Source: Tannerella sp.
Lineage (GTDB): Bacteria > Bacteroidota > Bacteroidia > Bacteroidales > Tannerellaceae
Assembly (NCBI GenBank): GCA_031285565.1
Contig: JAITVY010000021.1
Coordinates: forward strand, 1 to 64,000
Reading direction: 5' to 3'
DNA: 64,000 bases
Made by a program: the position numbers and the translations under genes. This document shows, in pieces, positions 35,160 to 43,850 of this stretch (position 1 is the first letter of the stretch; every line of letters starts with the position of its first letter). Under the pieces are notes generated by a model. It was given only the letters and a program-made list of their open reading frames with translations, was not told the DNA's origin and made no database searches.

Positions 35160-36417
35160 TATCCAACAAATATACTTCCGCTTCGATGTTCCAAAGTCCG
35201 TTATGAGCTTCACATAATTTGTGTAGTTCTGCAAACAGGGGATTTTCTTTTCCTTTGGCTTCGAATTCGCTGATAGGGGTTAATGGCATGCTGATATGTG
35301 TATAGATCAGCTTTTTCCCTCCTGGAATGGATGGAAGGTTCATTGTGGTGTCAATTACGGCATTGATTCCCCCGATATGTGTAACCAATCCGGCCGGATC
35401 AAGTCCTTTTCCCATCATTTCAATGGCTTCTTTCATATCGTCTGTATTGCCTCCACTGGTTCCTACTACATGTGTATATGCATAATGCACATTATAGAAG
35501 TTGAACGGCGCTTTGAAATCGGTTTTAGCTGGTCCGGCGAAGAAGTTAAGGCAGCCGTCGAAAGCCAATATCTCGTCAGCCTGTTCAATAATCGGTACGA
35601 CAGGTGCAAAAACAAATACATCATCAAAGCCTTTGCCATCGGTCATTGTTCTGAGGGCAACGGTCGGTTGATCCATTATTCCGGTATTTATATATCGTAG
35701 ATCAATACCGTTCCGGGCGGCTGTTTCGGGGCTGTATAGTTTTTGGGCACGATCTAACCGGGTTTGGTCAATATCCGTAACAATTAATAGTTTCGGTTTC
35801 TTGTCTGTACGGTGAATCGCATAATTAATTGCGGCCAATCCCATCGGGCCTACTCCTGCCAGTATTGCCATATTTCCACCGTTTTTTATTTCCATATGGT
35901 GGTTATATGATCCTGGAGTGGTATGATAATTGGCATGCATAGCTCCGATGACGCATGAAAGTGGCTCTGATAGGGATGCCGGATAATATCCGTCGCCTGT
36001 ATATTTTAGAAGGGCTCCATTTTTCATTACTTCGTTTGGAATGATGACATATGTGGCATCTCCTCCGATAAACTGATATGAATAACCAGGGGCGCTTAAT
36101 ACGCCGACAGGTCCGTTCGGGTCGTTCAGTGCCGGCTGGATAGAGAACTTATCTCCTGTTTTGAACTGTGAGCACCATTTTTTACCTACTTCTATTAATT
36201 CACCGGCAAATTCGTGTCCGATTATGACCGGATTTTTATCTATATCACGTGGTACACGTTTATGAATATCAGCTTCATGCGATGCTTTATAGGATGACAT
36301 ACAGATACTGTCACATATTACTTTTGCTAATATTTCGTCTTCTTTGATTGCCGGTAAATCGAATTCTTCTAAGCGAAGGTCATTTTTGCCGTATAGTCTG
36401 ACTGCTTTTGTTTTCAT
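35143..36417 (-). CDS. Zinc-type medium-chain dehydrogenase (L-sorbose-1-phosphate reductase-like)
   Basis: 424 aa, an MDR-superfamily oxidoreductase. The N-terminal catalytic domain shows ICDSICMSSYKASHEADIHK and the zinc-site-like PVIIGHEFAGELIEVG; the Rossmann motif is GVGPMGLAAINYAIH. The usual structural-zinc four-Cys lobe is not evident, as in the sorbose-1-phosphate reductase (SorE) group, which this most resembles. It probably interconverts a ketose phosphate and a polyol phosphate with NAD(P)H. It lies 245 bases after the aldolase-SDR gene on the same strand, with a mosaic of repeats between. Confidence 0.82.
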   Translation of the reverse strand: MKTKAVRLYGKNDLRLEEFDLPAIKEDEILAKVICDSICMSSYKASHEADIHKRVPRDIDKNPVIIGHEFAGELIEVGKKWCSQFKTGDKFSIQPALNDPNGPVGVLSAPGYSYQFIGGDATYVIIPNEVMKNGALLKYTGDGYYPASLSEPLSCVIGAMHANYHTTPGSYNHHMEIKNGGNMAILAGVGPMGLAAINYAIHRTDKKPKLLIVTDIDQTRLDRAQKLYSPETAARNGIDLRYINTGIMDQPTVALRTMTDGKGFDDVFVFAPVVPIIEQADEILAFDGCLNFFAGPAKTDFKAPFNFYNVHYAYTHVVGTSGGNTDDMKEAIEMMGKGLDPAGLVTHIGGINAVIDTTMNLPSIPGGKKLIYTHISMPLTPISEFEAKGKENPLFAELHKLCEAHNGLWNIEAEVYLLDNAGKL

Positions 36418-36420
36418 TTT

Positions 36421-36662
36421 GATTTTTAAATAATTAAACCGCAGATTAACGCGGATTTTCTCAGATTATCAACGTTCAGCAGGATTTGCAATCCTGCTGG
36501 TAATTATTATCCGGATTTTAAATCCGGCGGATATAAACCAGGGATTGCAAATCCTTGGTAACAAGAGTCCAAACCAATGTGTTAATGAGATGTCTCCACT
36601 TTGGTCGACATGACGATACATTTTCAATTTTCAACTGTCAATTTTCAACTGTCAATTTTCAA
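36421..36662. repeat. Mosaic of five or more dispersed intergenic repeat words
   Basis: In order: an AACCGCAGATTAACGCGGAT motif; the hairpin CAGGATTTGCAATCCTG; the hairpin CCGGATTTTAAATCCGG; a third hairpin with AGGGATTGCAAATCCTTGG; a TGAGATGTCTCCACTTTGG word; and three to four direct copies of TCAATTTTCAACTG-like units. Each type is known to me as a scattered intergenic word in Bacteroidales genomes. No ORF is present. Confidence 0.65.
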
Positions 36663-38624
36663 TTAGTTAAGCATTACCTGCCCTCCTGTAACAGGAATCG
36701 CCTGCCCGGTTTCGCACGTTTGTTCAATTAAATATAACACTGCTTTTGTTACATCTTTCGGGTTGGTTCCTTTCCGCATCGGTACCTGATCCATATAGAA
36801 CTTGCGAACATCTTCAACGGTTTTAGCACCGGGCACTTTTCCTGCATGTAAGTATTGCATAAAAAGTCCGTTCTCGGGATCAGACCATAGAGGGCCTTCA
36901 TAGAAGTTTCCGGGACAAATGGAGTTTACTTTGATCCGGAACGGAGCCAGTTCTAACGCAAATGATTGAGTCAGGCCAATGCCTCCGAATTTTCCTCCTG
37001 CATAAGCAAAGTTTGCTTTTGATCCGCGAAGTCCTGATTTTGAATTGATCTGGATGATGTCGCAGTAATTTTCAGCTGCATATTTATTTTGCAGTTTCAT
37101 CACACGTGATGCTGCCTGCGTGCAATAGAAATAGGCGTTATAGTTGATTTTAGTTACAAAATCAAAATTCTCAGGAGTCATTTCTTCTAATCCTCCGGCA
37201 CGAAGTACACCGGCATTGCTTATAAAAACATCCAATCCCCCGAAGTGACACACTGTTTCGTGCATCAGGTTTTGCAGGCTTTCTGTATCTGAAACATTTG
37301 TTTGAACGAATACTGCCTGGTTATTTTTTGCCATCCGGCAGAGCTGTTCAGCCGTTTTTGTTCCTATTTCCTTATTCAGGTCTGCTACTACAATATTTGC
37401 ACCTTCTTTGATCAGGCATTTGGCAATACCTTCCCCGAATCCCTGTGCAGCCCCGGTAACAATTATTGTTTTGTTATTGATACGTCCGGAGTTACTTCCC
37501 GCACTTACTTTGCGCCGATAATTCTCTACTTCCCAATTATCAATAAAATCAATCTGTGCTTGTGTCATCGGGTGTTCGCCACCAAATGACCGGGCAATTT
37601 CTGCAATTTTCATCATGTCTTCATATACATCGAGAATGATGTCGCAGTTTGCCGCATGATCTCCTACAGCAACTAATCCGATTCCTTTGATCAGTAACAC
37701 TTTCGGATTATATCCGTTTTGTTCGATATAGCTGTTGATTGCTTTTTCTGCTTTGACGAGTAGTGTTTCCGGCTGTTCATCATCGAAATAAATGTATTTC
37801 GATTTGCAGTATACAATAATATCCGGGGAGAATGGAATTGCTATTTTGGCAAATTCTTTATCAGAGGAACAGAATTTTTCAATCCGGGCATTATTACGTA
37901 TTTTCAGAACAGGAGGTGTTTGCGGGTTAATCATCATCCGTATCGCCGGAATAACGTTCTGGACACAGGTACAAATTGGTTGGGGATTATCACTTGCTAT
38001 TTCATTTGTGATAGCCTGTTCTATTTTTTCAATGATCCGGTTGTAAATGGCTTCTATTTCAGCAGTTGTTTCCGCTCCTACAAAAATACCATGATTTTGC
38101 AGGAATAAAATAGCCGGCTCCTTTTGGTATTTTTTCCTGTATGCGTTAATCTGGTTTTCCACTTCTTTGAAAAGTGTATAACCGGGATCGGTATACGGAA
38201 TATAAATAGCTTCGTTACCAAACAAGCGAATCATTTCTTTTTCTGCGTGTTGGCTGCACATCAATCCGTTCACAAGAGTTGGATGTAAATGTACTACGAA
38301 GCTAGCCTGCATAGCATTATGCATGGATGTCTCGACTGACGGCCGACGATCTTTTGTCAGACAAGCGATAGCCAAATCGTTCTTTACTTCTTCTTCGCGG
38401 ATGGCAGCGTTGTCGCTATATGTCTTTTCGGAGATAACATTTAGTTTTTTCCGATCCAGTACAGCAAAGCCATCTTCTGCAATAGTAGCTAATGAAGTTC
38501 CGCTAGCCTTTACCCAGATTTGATCCGTATTTTTATACGAGGTATTTCCTCCTCCGGCAATAACATAGCGGTTGTCTTTGCCGTATTTCCGGGATATTTG
38601 AATGAGTTGTTCGAGCTGTTTCAT
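36663..38624 (-). CDS. Bifunctional class II aldolase / short-chain dehydrogenase
   Basis: 653 aa. Residues 1-370 form a class II aldolase domain (IAGGGNTSYKNTDQIWVKAS; zinc ligands in FVVHLHPTLVNG and FLQNHGIFVGAE). Residues 385-653 form an SDR: NAD motif TGAAQGFGEG, then INSKSGLRGSKANFAYAGGK with the Ser and the Tyr-x3-Lys pair, and a C-terminal PVTGGQVM. The RhaEW proteins that cleave rhamnulose-1-phosphate and oxidise lactaldehyde share this architecture, but the N-terminus here differs from the RhaEW form I know, so the substrate is open. It shares a strand with the PHP protein upstream (62-base gap) and the SorE-like gene downstream. Confidence 0.87.
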   Translation of the reverse strand: MKQLEQLIQISRKYGKDNRYVIAGGGNTSYKNTDQIWVKASGTSLATIAEDGFAVLDRKKLNVISEKTYSDNAAIREEEVKNDLAIACLTKDRRPSVETSMHNAMQASFVVHLHPTLVNGLMCSQHAEKEMIRLFGNEAIYIPYTDPGYTLFKEVENQINAYRKKYQKEPAILFLQNHGIFVGAETTAEIEAIYNRIIEKIEQAITNEIASDNPQPICTCVQNVIPAIRMMINPQTPPVLKIRNNARIEKFCSSDKEFAKIAIPFSPDIIVYCKSKYIYFDDEQPETLLVKAEKAINSYIEQNGYNPKVLLIKGIGLVAVGDHAANCDIILDVYEDMMKIAEIARSFGGEHPMTQAQIDFIDNWEVENYRRKVSAGSNSGRINNKTIIVTGAAQGFGEGIAKCLIKEGANIVVADLNKEIGTKTAEQLCRMAKNNQAVFVQTNVSDTESLQNLMHETVCHFGGLDVFISNAGVLRAGGLEEMTPENFDFVTKINYNAYFYCTQAASRVMKLQNKYAAENYCDIIQINSKSGLRGSKANFAYAGGKFGGIGLTQSFALELAPFRIKVNSICPGNFYEGPLWSDPENGLFMQYLHAGKVPGAKTVEDVRKFYMDQVPMRKGTNPKDVTKAVLYLIEQTCETGQAIPVTGGQVMLN

Positions 38625-38686
38625 TTAATTAAATTGAAAATGTTTTTTACTAACTATCAACTACTGGTTACTAACTACTTTTAGAA

Positions 38687-39850
38687 CTAACCATTAATTA
38701 CTTTTTTAATCAATTCGTCTCCTTTTTTGCTAAGATCGTCCCTGCCTGAAAGGTTGGGCTGGCCCGAGATGTCAACATATCCTTGTTGACCATTTCGGAC
38801 CAGCTCCTGATGAGCTGCGATAATACAGGCACCTTCGTAATTAATAGATCTAAGATAGTTGGTTAGGGGTGTTTTCCCTCGGGCAAATAGCTCGATAGGT
38901 TCGGAAGCCGGTGTATTATGTTCGCTTCCGAATGTAACAACAAACCCGTTATCAAATAGATATCCTGCATAATTCTCGAGTACTTCAATGCTGTTACGTG
39001 TGGTTATAAATTCAACAGAATGGATGCCTCTTTGTTTCAGTATATCTGCAGCTTTTTCTATATTATTTTCAAAGTCAGTAAAAATTCCATTTGCATCATC
39101 GCCAAGAAAAGGGTAGGTAGGTATACCGCCTGCTGCGAGAATAATCTTTTGTACCCTATCCAAAGGAAGGAAAGCGCTTGTTTCTTCAGGCACAAAGGCT
39201 GCACCTCCGGCTTTTAGTAAATTCCCCCGGATTTCGTTTTCTACTCCGGCAAAATCTTCCACGTTTGATTTTAATGCTTTTTCCCCGAACAAGGTATTAA
39301 AGAATGCGGCTATCGATTTTGTCTCCTGGTTGAAATATGAATATGCTTTTATGCGCAAGGCTTTTGCCAGATGACGTTCACGGATTTGTCCTTGCGTCAA
39401 TTCTTTTTTTATCCATTCAATATCCAGTTCAAACCCTGCATTTACGGAATGAAGTACTTCATTGAGTTTTTTACACATTTGTTTAACCTGCCCGTTTGAG
39501 GCTGCCCGTACGTTTGCCAGTTCCGAAGCATAAGGTTCGGGTAACGAAACAGGATATTTCAAGCCTTTGCCACTCAGGTAGGTACGTCCCGGATTATTCG
39601 GATCGTTTACACGTATGCTTTTGGCCTGGTCTTCAGCCTGTAGGCTGATTAATTCGATATTGAATAAAGGATATAACTTACGTTTGATAGCTTCGTCATG
39701 CCATTCCCGGTAGCCATCCATGGTATAGAAGTCGTTGATGCCGACTATTTTTACCTGTTCATCAACTGCCTGATCCAATGCATCTGTCAGTTTTTCGAAT
39801 GCACTGAAAGAGTAGGGGGTATGTAGGTGGGCGTTTACGTTTGGAGTCAT
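38687..39850 (-). CDS. PHP-domain metal-dependent hydrolase
   Basis: 387 aa from the ATG at 39850; the longer frame from a TTG at 39931 reads through intergenic repeat DNA and is rejected. The PHP signature is at the very start (NAHLHTPYSFSAFEKL, H-x-H), with another likely metal ligand in TFGSEHNTPASEP near the C-terminal end. PHP proteins are phosphoesterases of small molecules or nucleic acids. Placed just upstream of an aldolase-SDR and a sugar-phosphate reductase-like enzyme, it may act on a sugar phosphate; this is inference. Confidence 0.82.
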   Translation of the reverse strand: MTPNVNAHLHTPYSFSAFEKLTDALDQAVDEQVKIVGINDFYTMDGYREWHDEAIKRKLYPLFNIELISLQAEDQAKSIRVNDPNNPGRTYLSGKGLKYPVSLPEPYASELANVRAASNGQVKQMCKKLNEVLHSVNAGFELDIEWIKKELTQGQIRERHLAKALRIKAYSYFNQETKSIAAFFNTLFGEKALKSNVEDFAGVENEIRGNLLKAGGAAFVPEETSAFLPLDRVQKIILAAGGIPTYPFLGDDANGIFTDFENNIEKAADILKQRGIHSVEFITTRNSIEVLENYAGYLFDNGFVVTFGSEHNTPASEPIELFARGKTPLTNYLRSINYEGACIIAAHQELVRNGQQGYVDISGQPNLSGRDDLSKKGDELIKKVING

Positions 39851-39961
39851 AATATAAATTGAAAGTTGAAAATTGAAAATTGAAAGTGAAAAAAGAATCT
39901 CTGAATTGATTGAAAGTTGAAAATGAAACAAAATCGCTTTCCACTTTCAACTTTCCACTGG
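39851..39961. repeat. TTGAAAATTGAAAG-type intergenic repeat
   Basis: Direct copies of a TTGAAAATTGAAA-like unit and its complement (CTTTCAACTTTCCACT) fill the gap between E1 and the PHP gene. The same word appears at 36618-36660, 53648-53682 and 63212-63262. Confidence 0.6.
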
Positions 39962-42439
39962 TTAAATTCCCTCTTTAGCCCGTCTGATTTGTTCCGCCGG
40001 TGTATAATTGCTTGTTGGTATATGTCCTTTCAACGGAACAATTTTTTCATGGATGATATCAATGAAACTTTCCGGTTGCGGGAAGAATGCATATTCCAGT
40101 TCATAAGCCGGTGTAATCCAGTCGCGTGAGCCAAGTACTACCGGAGGTGCATCCAGATCATCGAATGCCAGTTCGGTTATGTTGCGTGCCAGGTCATTCA
40201 GGAATGATCCGCGTGCCGTAGCGTCACTGGATATAACAATACGTCCGGTCTTTTTCACTGAAGCAAGTACTTTTTCGTAATTGAACGGAACCAACGAACG
40301 GGCATCAATTACTTCGGCACTCATTCCGTATTTTTCGGCTAGTATATCTGCTGCTTCCAAAGCACGGTAGAGCGTTGCGCCAATGGTAAGGAAAGTGATG
40401 TCTTTTCCTTCGCGTTTAATATCAGGTTCGCCAAATGGTATCTGGTAGTAGCCTTCGGGTACACCCTCTTTATGGAATTGCTCGCCGACATCGTAAATAC
40501 GCTGGCTTTCAAAGAATATTACCGGATCGGTTCCTTGCAATGCAGTGTTCATTAACCCTTTGGCATCATATGGTGTTGCGGGGAATACCACTTTCAATCC
40601 CGGAATATGGGCCGCCAGTGATGTCCAGTCCTGTGAGTGTTGTGCGCCATATTTTGATCCTACCGATACACGGACAACTACCGGCATCTTCAATATATTT
40701 CCACTCATGGCCTGCCATTTCGGAAGCTGGTTGAAGACTTCATCGCCACAACATCCTAAAAAGTCACAATACATGATTTCAGGAATTACACGTCCACCAC
40801 ACATGGCATATCCGATGGCAGTTCCTATAATAGCTGCTTCAGCAATGGGGGTGTTGAATAAACGATGGTAGGGTAATGCTTCCGTTAAACCACGGTAAAC
40901 GGCAAAAGCGCCTCCCCAGTCACGGTTTTCTTCTCCATAGGCTACCAGTGATGCGTCTTTGTAAAAACGATCTGCAATGGCTTCGAAAAGACCGTCACGC
41001 AGTTGGTATTGTTTCATTTTTGAGAAAGGTTTACCATTAGCATCGAAAGCAAAACGTTCTTTTTGCGCGATTTGTTTCACGCGTGGGTTTTCGTTCATCG
41101 GGTGATTCACATCGGGTTTTGCATCCGAAAATGAGTCAACAGATAAGTTCGAGAACATCATTTCCCCCAAAGCTTCCGGATTTTTGTGTAAATCCATACG
41201 TGGAGAAACTTCGTCATCAATGGCTAGTTTGAATGTTTCAAACATGATGTCTTTCACTTTTTGCTGTATTTCGTCCAGTTCCTGTTGGGTTGCTACAGCA
41301 GATGCAGTCAGTTCTTTTGCAAAACCGATGATACAATCCTGTGCTTCCCAAGCTTCAACTTCTTCTTTGCTTCTGTAGGAGGATGCATCGGATGGCGAGT
41401 GGCCACTGTAACGATATGTCAGAACATCGAGTAGGACAGGTCCTTTTTTGTTTTCAAGTAATTCTTTTTTACGGCGGTATGCATCAATTACTGCCAACGG
41501 ATTGTATCCGTCAACACGTTCGGCATGCATTTGCTCGGGGTTTACGCCGGCGCCGATGCGTGCTGCAATGTCATAACCCATTGTTTCACCGCAGGTTTGT
41601 CCACCCATACCGTATTGATTATTCATGATATTAATAATCACAGGCAATCCGCCTTTCATATCATCTTCCCATAATTGGGTGAACTGGTCCATTGCCGCAA
41701 AGGACAGACCTTCCCATACCGGACCGCGTGCCATAGAGCCGTCACCAATATTAGCAACTACGATACCCGGTTTACGATTTACTTTTTTGTATAAAGCTGC
41801 TCCAACAGCGATGCTTCCGCTCCCACCTACAATGGCATTATTAGGATAAATACCAAATGGGGTAAAGAATGTATGCATACTGCCTCCCAGCCCTTTATTG
41901 AATCCGGTTATTTTGGCAAATATTTCAGCTAATGCACCATATACCAGAAAGCGGAGTCCCAATTCTTTTGTATCATTGCCTTTATAGGATTGTTTTACTG
42001 CATTTACAGTAGCGCCATCCCATAGGCTGGTCATGATTTTTTCCAGTTCTTCGTTGCTGAGCATTTGTATGGCGCGAAGTCCTTTTGCGAGGATTTCACC
42101 ATGGCTACGGTGCGAACCAAAAATAAAATCGTCGATACCAAGTGTATAGGCCATCCCTACAGCAGCAGCTTCCTGTCCAATGGAAAGGTGGGCAGGTCCT
42201 GGGTTATTATATTCGACTCCACTGTAGGCGCCGGTTGTTTTTACTAACTGCAGCATGGTTTCGAATTCACGGATGACAAGCATGTCGTGATAGATTTGCT
42301 TTAAATCTTCTTTTGTGAAGTTTTTGCTGTCCAGTTCTTCTTTGATTGTTTTATTGTATTGATTGACAGGAATCGGTGTGAATTTTACTTCGCCGGCCTG
42401 CCGTGCTTTTTTCGGATCAATATTTTGTGACTTTGGCAT
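39962..42439 (-). CDS. 2-oxoacid dehydrogenase E1, fused alpha and beta subunits
   Basis: 825 aa: E1-alpha (about 30-425) fused to E1-beta (about 485-825). The thiamine-diphosphate motif is GDGSMARGPVWEG with the downstream Asn in IINIMNNQYGMGG; the beta part has EAAIIGTAIGYAMCGGRVIP. It decarboxylates a 2-oxoacid and passes the acyl group to lipoyl-E2. It is the last gene of an E2-E3-E1 operon. The substrate may be pyruvate, a branched-chain 2-oxoacid or acetoin; sequence reading alone does not decide. The fused form is common in Bacteroidetes. Confidence 0.91.
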   Translation of the reverse strand: MPKSQNIDPKKARQAGEVKFTPIPVNQYNKTIKEELDSKNFTKEDLKQIYHDMLVIREFETMLQLVKTTGAYSGVEYNNPGPAHLSIGQEAAAVGMAYTLGIDDFIFGSHRSHGEILAKGLRAIQMLSNEELEKIMTSLWDGATVNAVKQSYKGNDTKELGLRFLVYGALAEIFAKITGFNKGLGGSMHTFFTPFGIYPNNAIVGGSGSIAVGAALYKKVNRKPGIVVANIGDGSMARGPVWEGLSFAAMDQFTQLWEDDMKGGLPVIINIMNNQYGMGGQTCGETMGYDIAARIGAGVNPEQMHAERVDGYNPLAVIDAYRRKKELLENKKGPVLLDVLTYRYSGHSPSDASSYRSKEEVEAWEAQDCIIGFAKELTASAVATQQELDEIQQKVKDIMFETFKLAIDDEVSPRMDLHKNPEALGEMMFSNLSVDSFSDAKPDVNHPMNENPRVKQIAQKERFAFDANGKPFSKMKQYQLRDGLFEAIADRFYKDASLVAYGEENRDWGGAFAVYRGLTEALPYHRLFNTPIAEAAIIGTAIGYAMCGGRVIPEIMYCDFLGCCGDEVFNQLPKWQAMSGNILKMPVVVRVSVGSKYGAQHSQDWTSLAAHIPGLKVVFPATPYDAKGLMNTALQGTDPVIFFESQRIYDVGEQFHKEGVPEGYYQIPFGEPDIKREGKDITFLTIGATLYRALEAADILAEKYGMSAEVIDARSLVPFNYEKVLASVKKTGRIVISSDATARGSFLNDLARNITELAFDDLDAPPVVLGSRDWITPAYELEYAFFPQPESFIDIIHEKIVPLKGHIPTSNYTPAEQIRRAKEGI

Positions 42440-42472
42440 GGATATAATTGTTAATTGTTAATGTTTAATTTT

Positions 42473-43831
42473 TTAGAAGGCGAATATTGTTTCTTTAAAG
42501 ATTTCTGACACAGTAGGGTGGGGGAATACAACTTCTTCCATTTCTTTCAGTGTCATTTCCTGTTCAATGGCCATACAAGCTCCATAGATCATTTCACTGC
42601 AAGGGTTTCCCAGCATATGTACACCTAAAACTTCCCCATGTTCCGCACCAACCAGTACTTTGCATAGTCCGTTGCCTCCTTCGTTTTCGGCTACAAAACG
42701 TCCGGCGTACGCCATCGGAAGCTTGGCAATCCGGTAAGCTATTCCTTTGTTTTGTGCTTCTGCTTCCGTCAGACCGACGCCTGCAACTTCAGGATTCGTA
42801 TATACCACTCCCGGTATGGCGTTATAACGCATTTTGTCCGGTCGTCCGGTCAGGTTATTCACAACAACTTCTCCTTCGCGGCTAGCTGTATGTGCAAGCA
42901 TTGAGAATCCGGTTACATCGCCTGCGGCAAATACATTCGGAACATTGGTCTGCATTTTCTCATCGACTTTAATAGCTCCGCGGTCAAGTTGAACGCCCAG
43001 ATTCTCTAATCCTAATCCAGCGGTAACAGCTTTACGACCTACGCTTACCAGTATTTTCTCTCCACTTGCAGATGCTGTTGCACCATCGGGAGTCTGATAG
43101 ATTACTTCGTTACCATTAACATGGGTTACTTTACATGCCAGTTGGAATTTGATTCCTTTCTTAGCATATATATCGAGCAGCATTGCACTGATTTCGCTAT
43201 CTAATCCTCCTAATATTTCGGGAAGCATTTCTACAACTGTAACTTCTGTCCCGAGGCTGTTGTAGAAACTGGCAAATTCCATTCCGATTACACCTCCTCC
43301 TATGATTACCAGTGATTTTGGTTGTTCTTTCAAGGCCAGGATTTCACGGTTTGTCAATATGATATCGCCTGCTTCCTGAATTCCCGGTATCGGTGGAACA
43401 AAAGCTTCTGAACCTGTACATATCAGTAGATTTTCTGCCAAGAAAGTTTCGCCATTGCACTCAATTTCAATGCCATTTCCTGAACGACCTTTTGTATATG
43501 CTTCGCCTTTGATGATCTGCACATTGTGGGCTTTCATTTTGGCTCCTACGCCTGCAACGAGTTTGCGTACCACTTTGTTTTTTCGTGCAACGATTTTACC
43601 GAAATCGTATGTGACTTCCGAAGCATTTATGCCATATTTATCGCCATGTAAAGCGTTTTCATATATTTTGGCACTGTATAATAGGGTTTTAGTAGGGATA
43701 CATCCTTCGTTCAGGCATACGCCTCCTAAATCGCGTTTTTCGAATAAAACTACATTTAATCCTTTGGCTCCGGCACGTTCAGCAGCTACATAGCCTCCGG
43801 GGCCTCCTCCGATTATTGCTAAATTGATCAT
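42473..43831 (-). CDS. lpdA: Dihydrolipoyl dehydrogenase (E3)
   Basis: Reoxidises dihydrolipoamide on E2 with FAD and NAD+. It is 452 aa from the ATG at 43831 (a TTG three codons before is possible). Signatures are the FAD motif IIGGGPGGYVAAERA, the redox disulfide GGVCLNEGCIPTKTLL, the NAD motif IIGGGVIGMEFASF, and the C-terminal catalytic pair in CSEMIYGACMAIE and FPHPTVSEIF. It sits between the E2 and E1 genes with gaps of 19 and 33 bases. Confidence 0.96.
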   Translation of the reverse strand: MINLAIIGGGPGGYVAAERAGAKGLNVVLFEKRDLGGVCLNEGCIPTKTLLYSAKIYENALHGDKYGINASEVTYDFGKIVARKNKVVRKLVAGVGAKMKAHNVQIIKGEAYTKGRSGNGIEIECNGETFLAENLLICTGSEAFVPPIPGIQEAGDIILTNREILALKEQPKSLVIIGGGVIGMEFASFYNSLGTEVTVVEMLPEILGGLDSEISAMLLDIYAKKGIKFQLACKVTHVNGNEVIYQTPDGATASASGEKILVSVGRKAVTAGLGLENLGVQLDRGAIKVDEKMQTNVPNVFAAGDVTGFSMLAHTASREGEVVVNNLTGRPDKMRYNAIPGVVYTNPEVAGVGLTEAEAQNKGIAYRIAKLPMAYAGRFVAENEGGNGLCKVLVGAEHGEVLGVHMLGNPCSEMIYGACMAIEQEMTLKEMEEVVFPHPTVSEIFKETIFAF

Positions 43832-43850
43832 ATTATTCAAGATTCAATAT

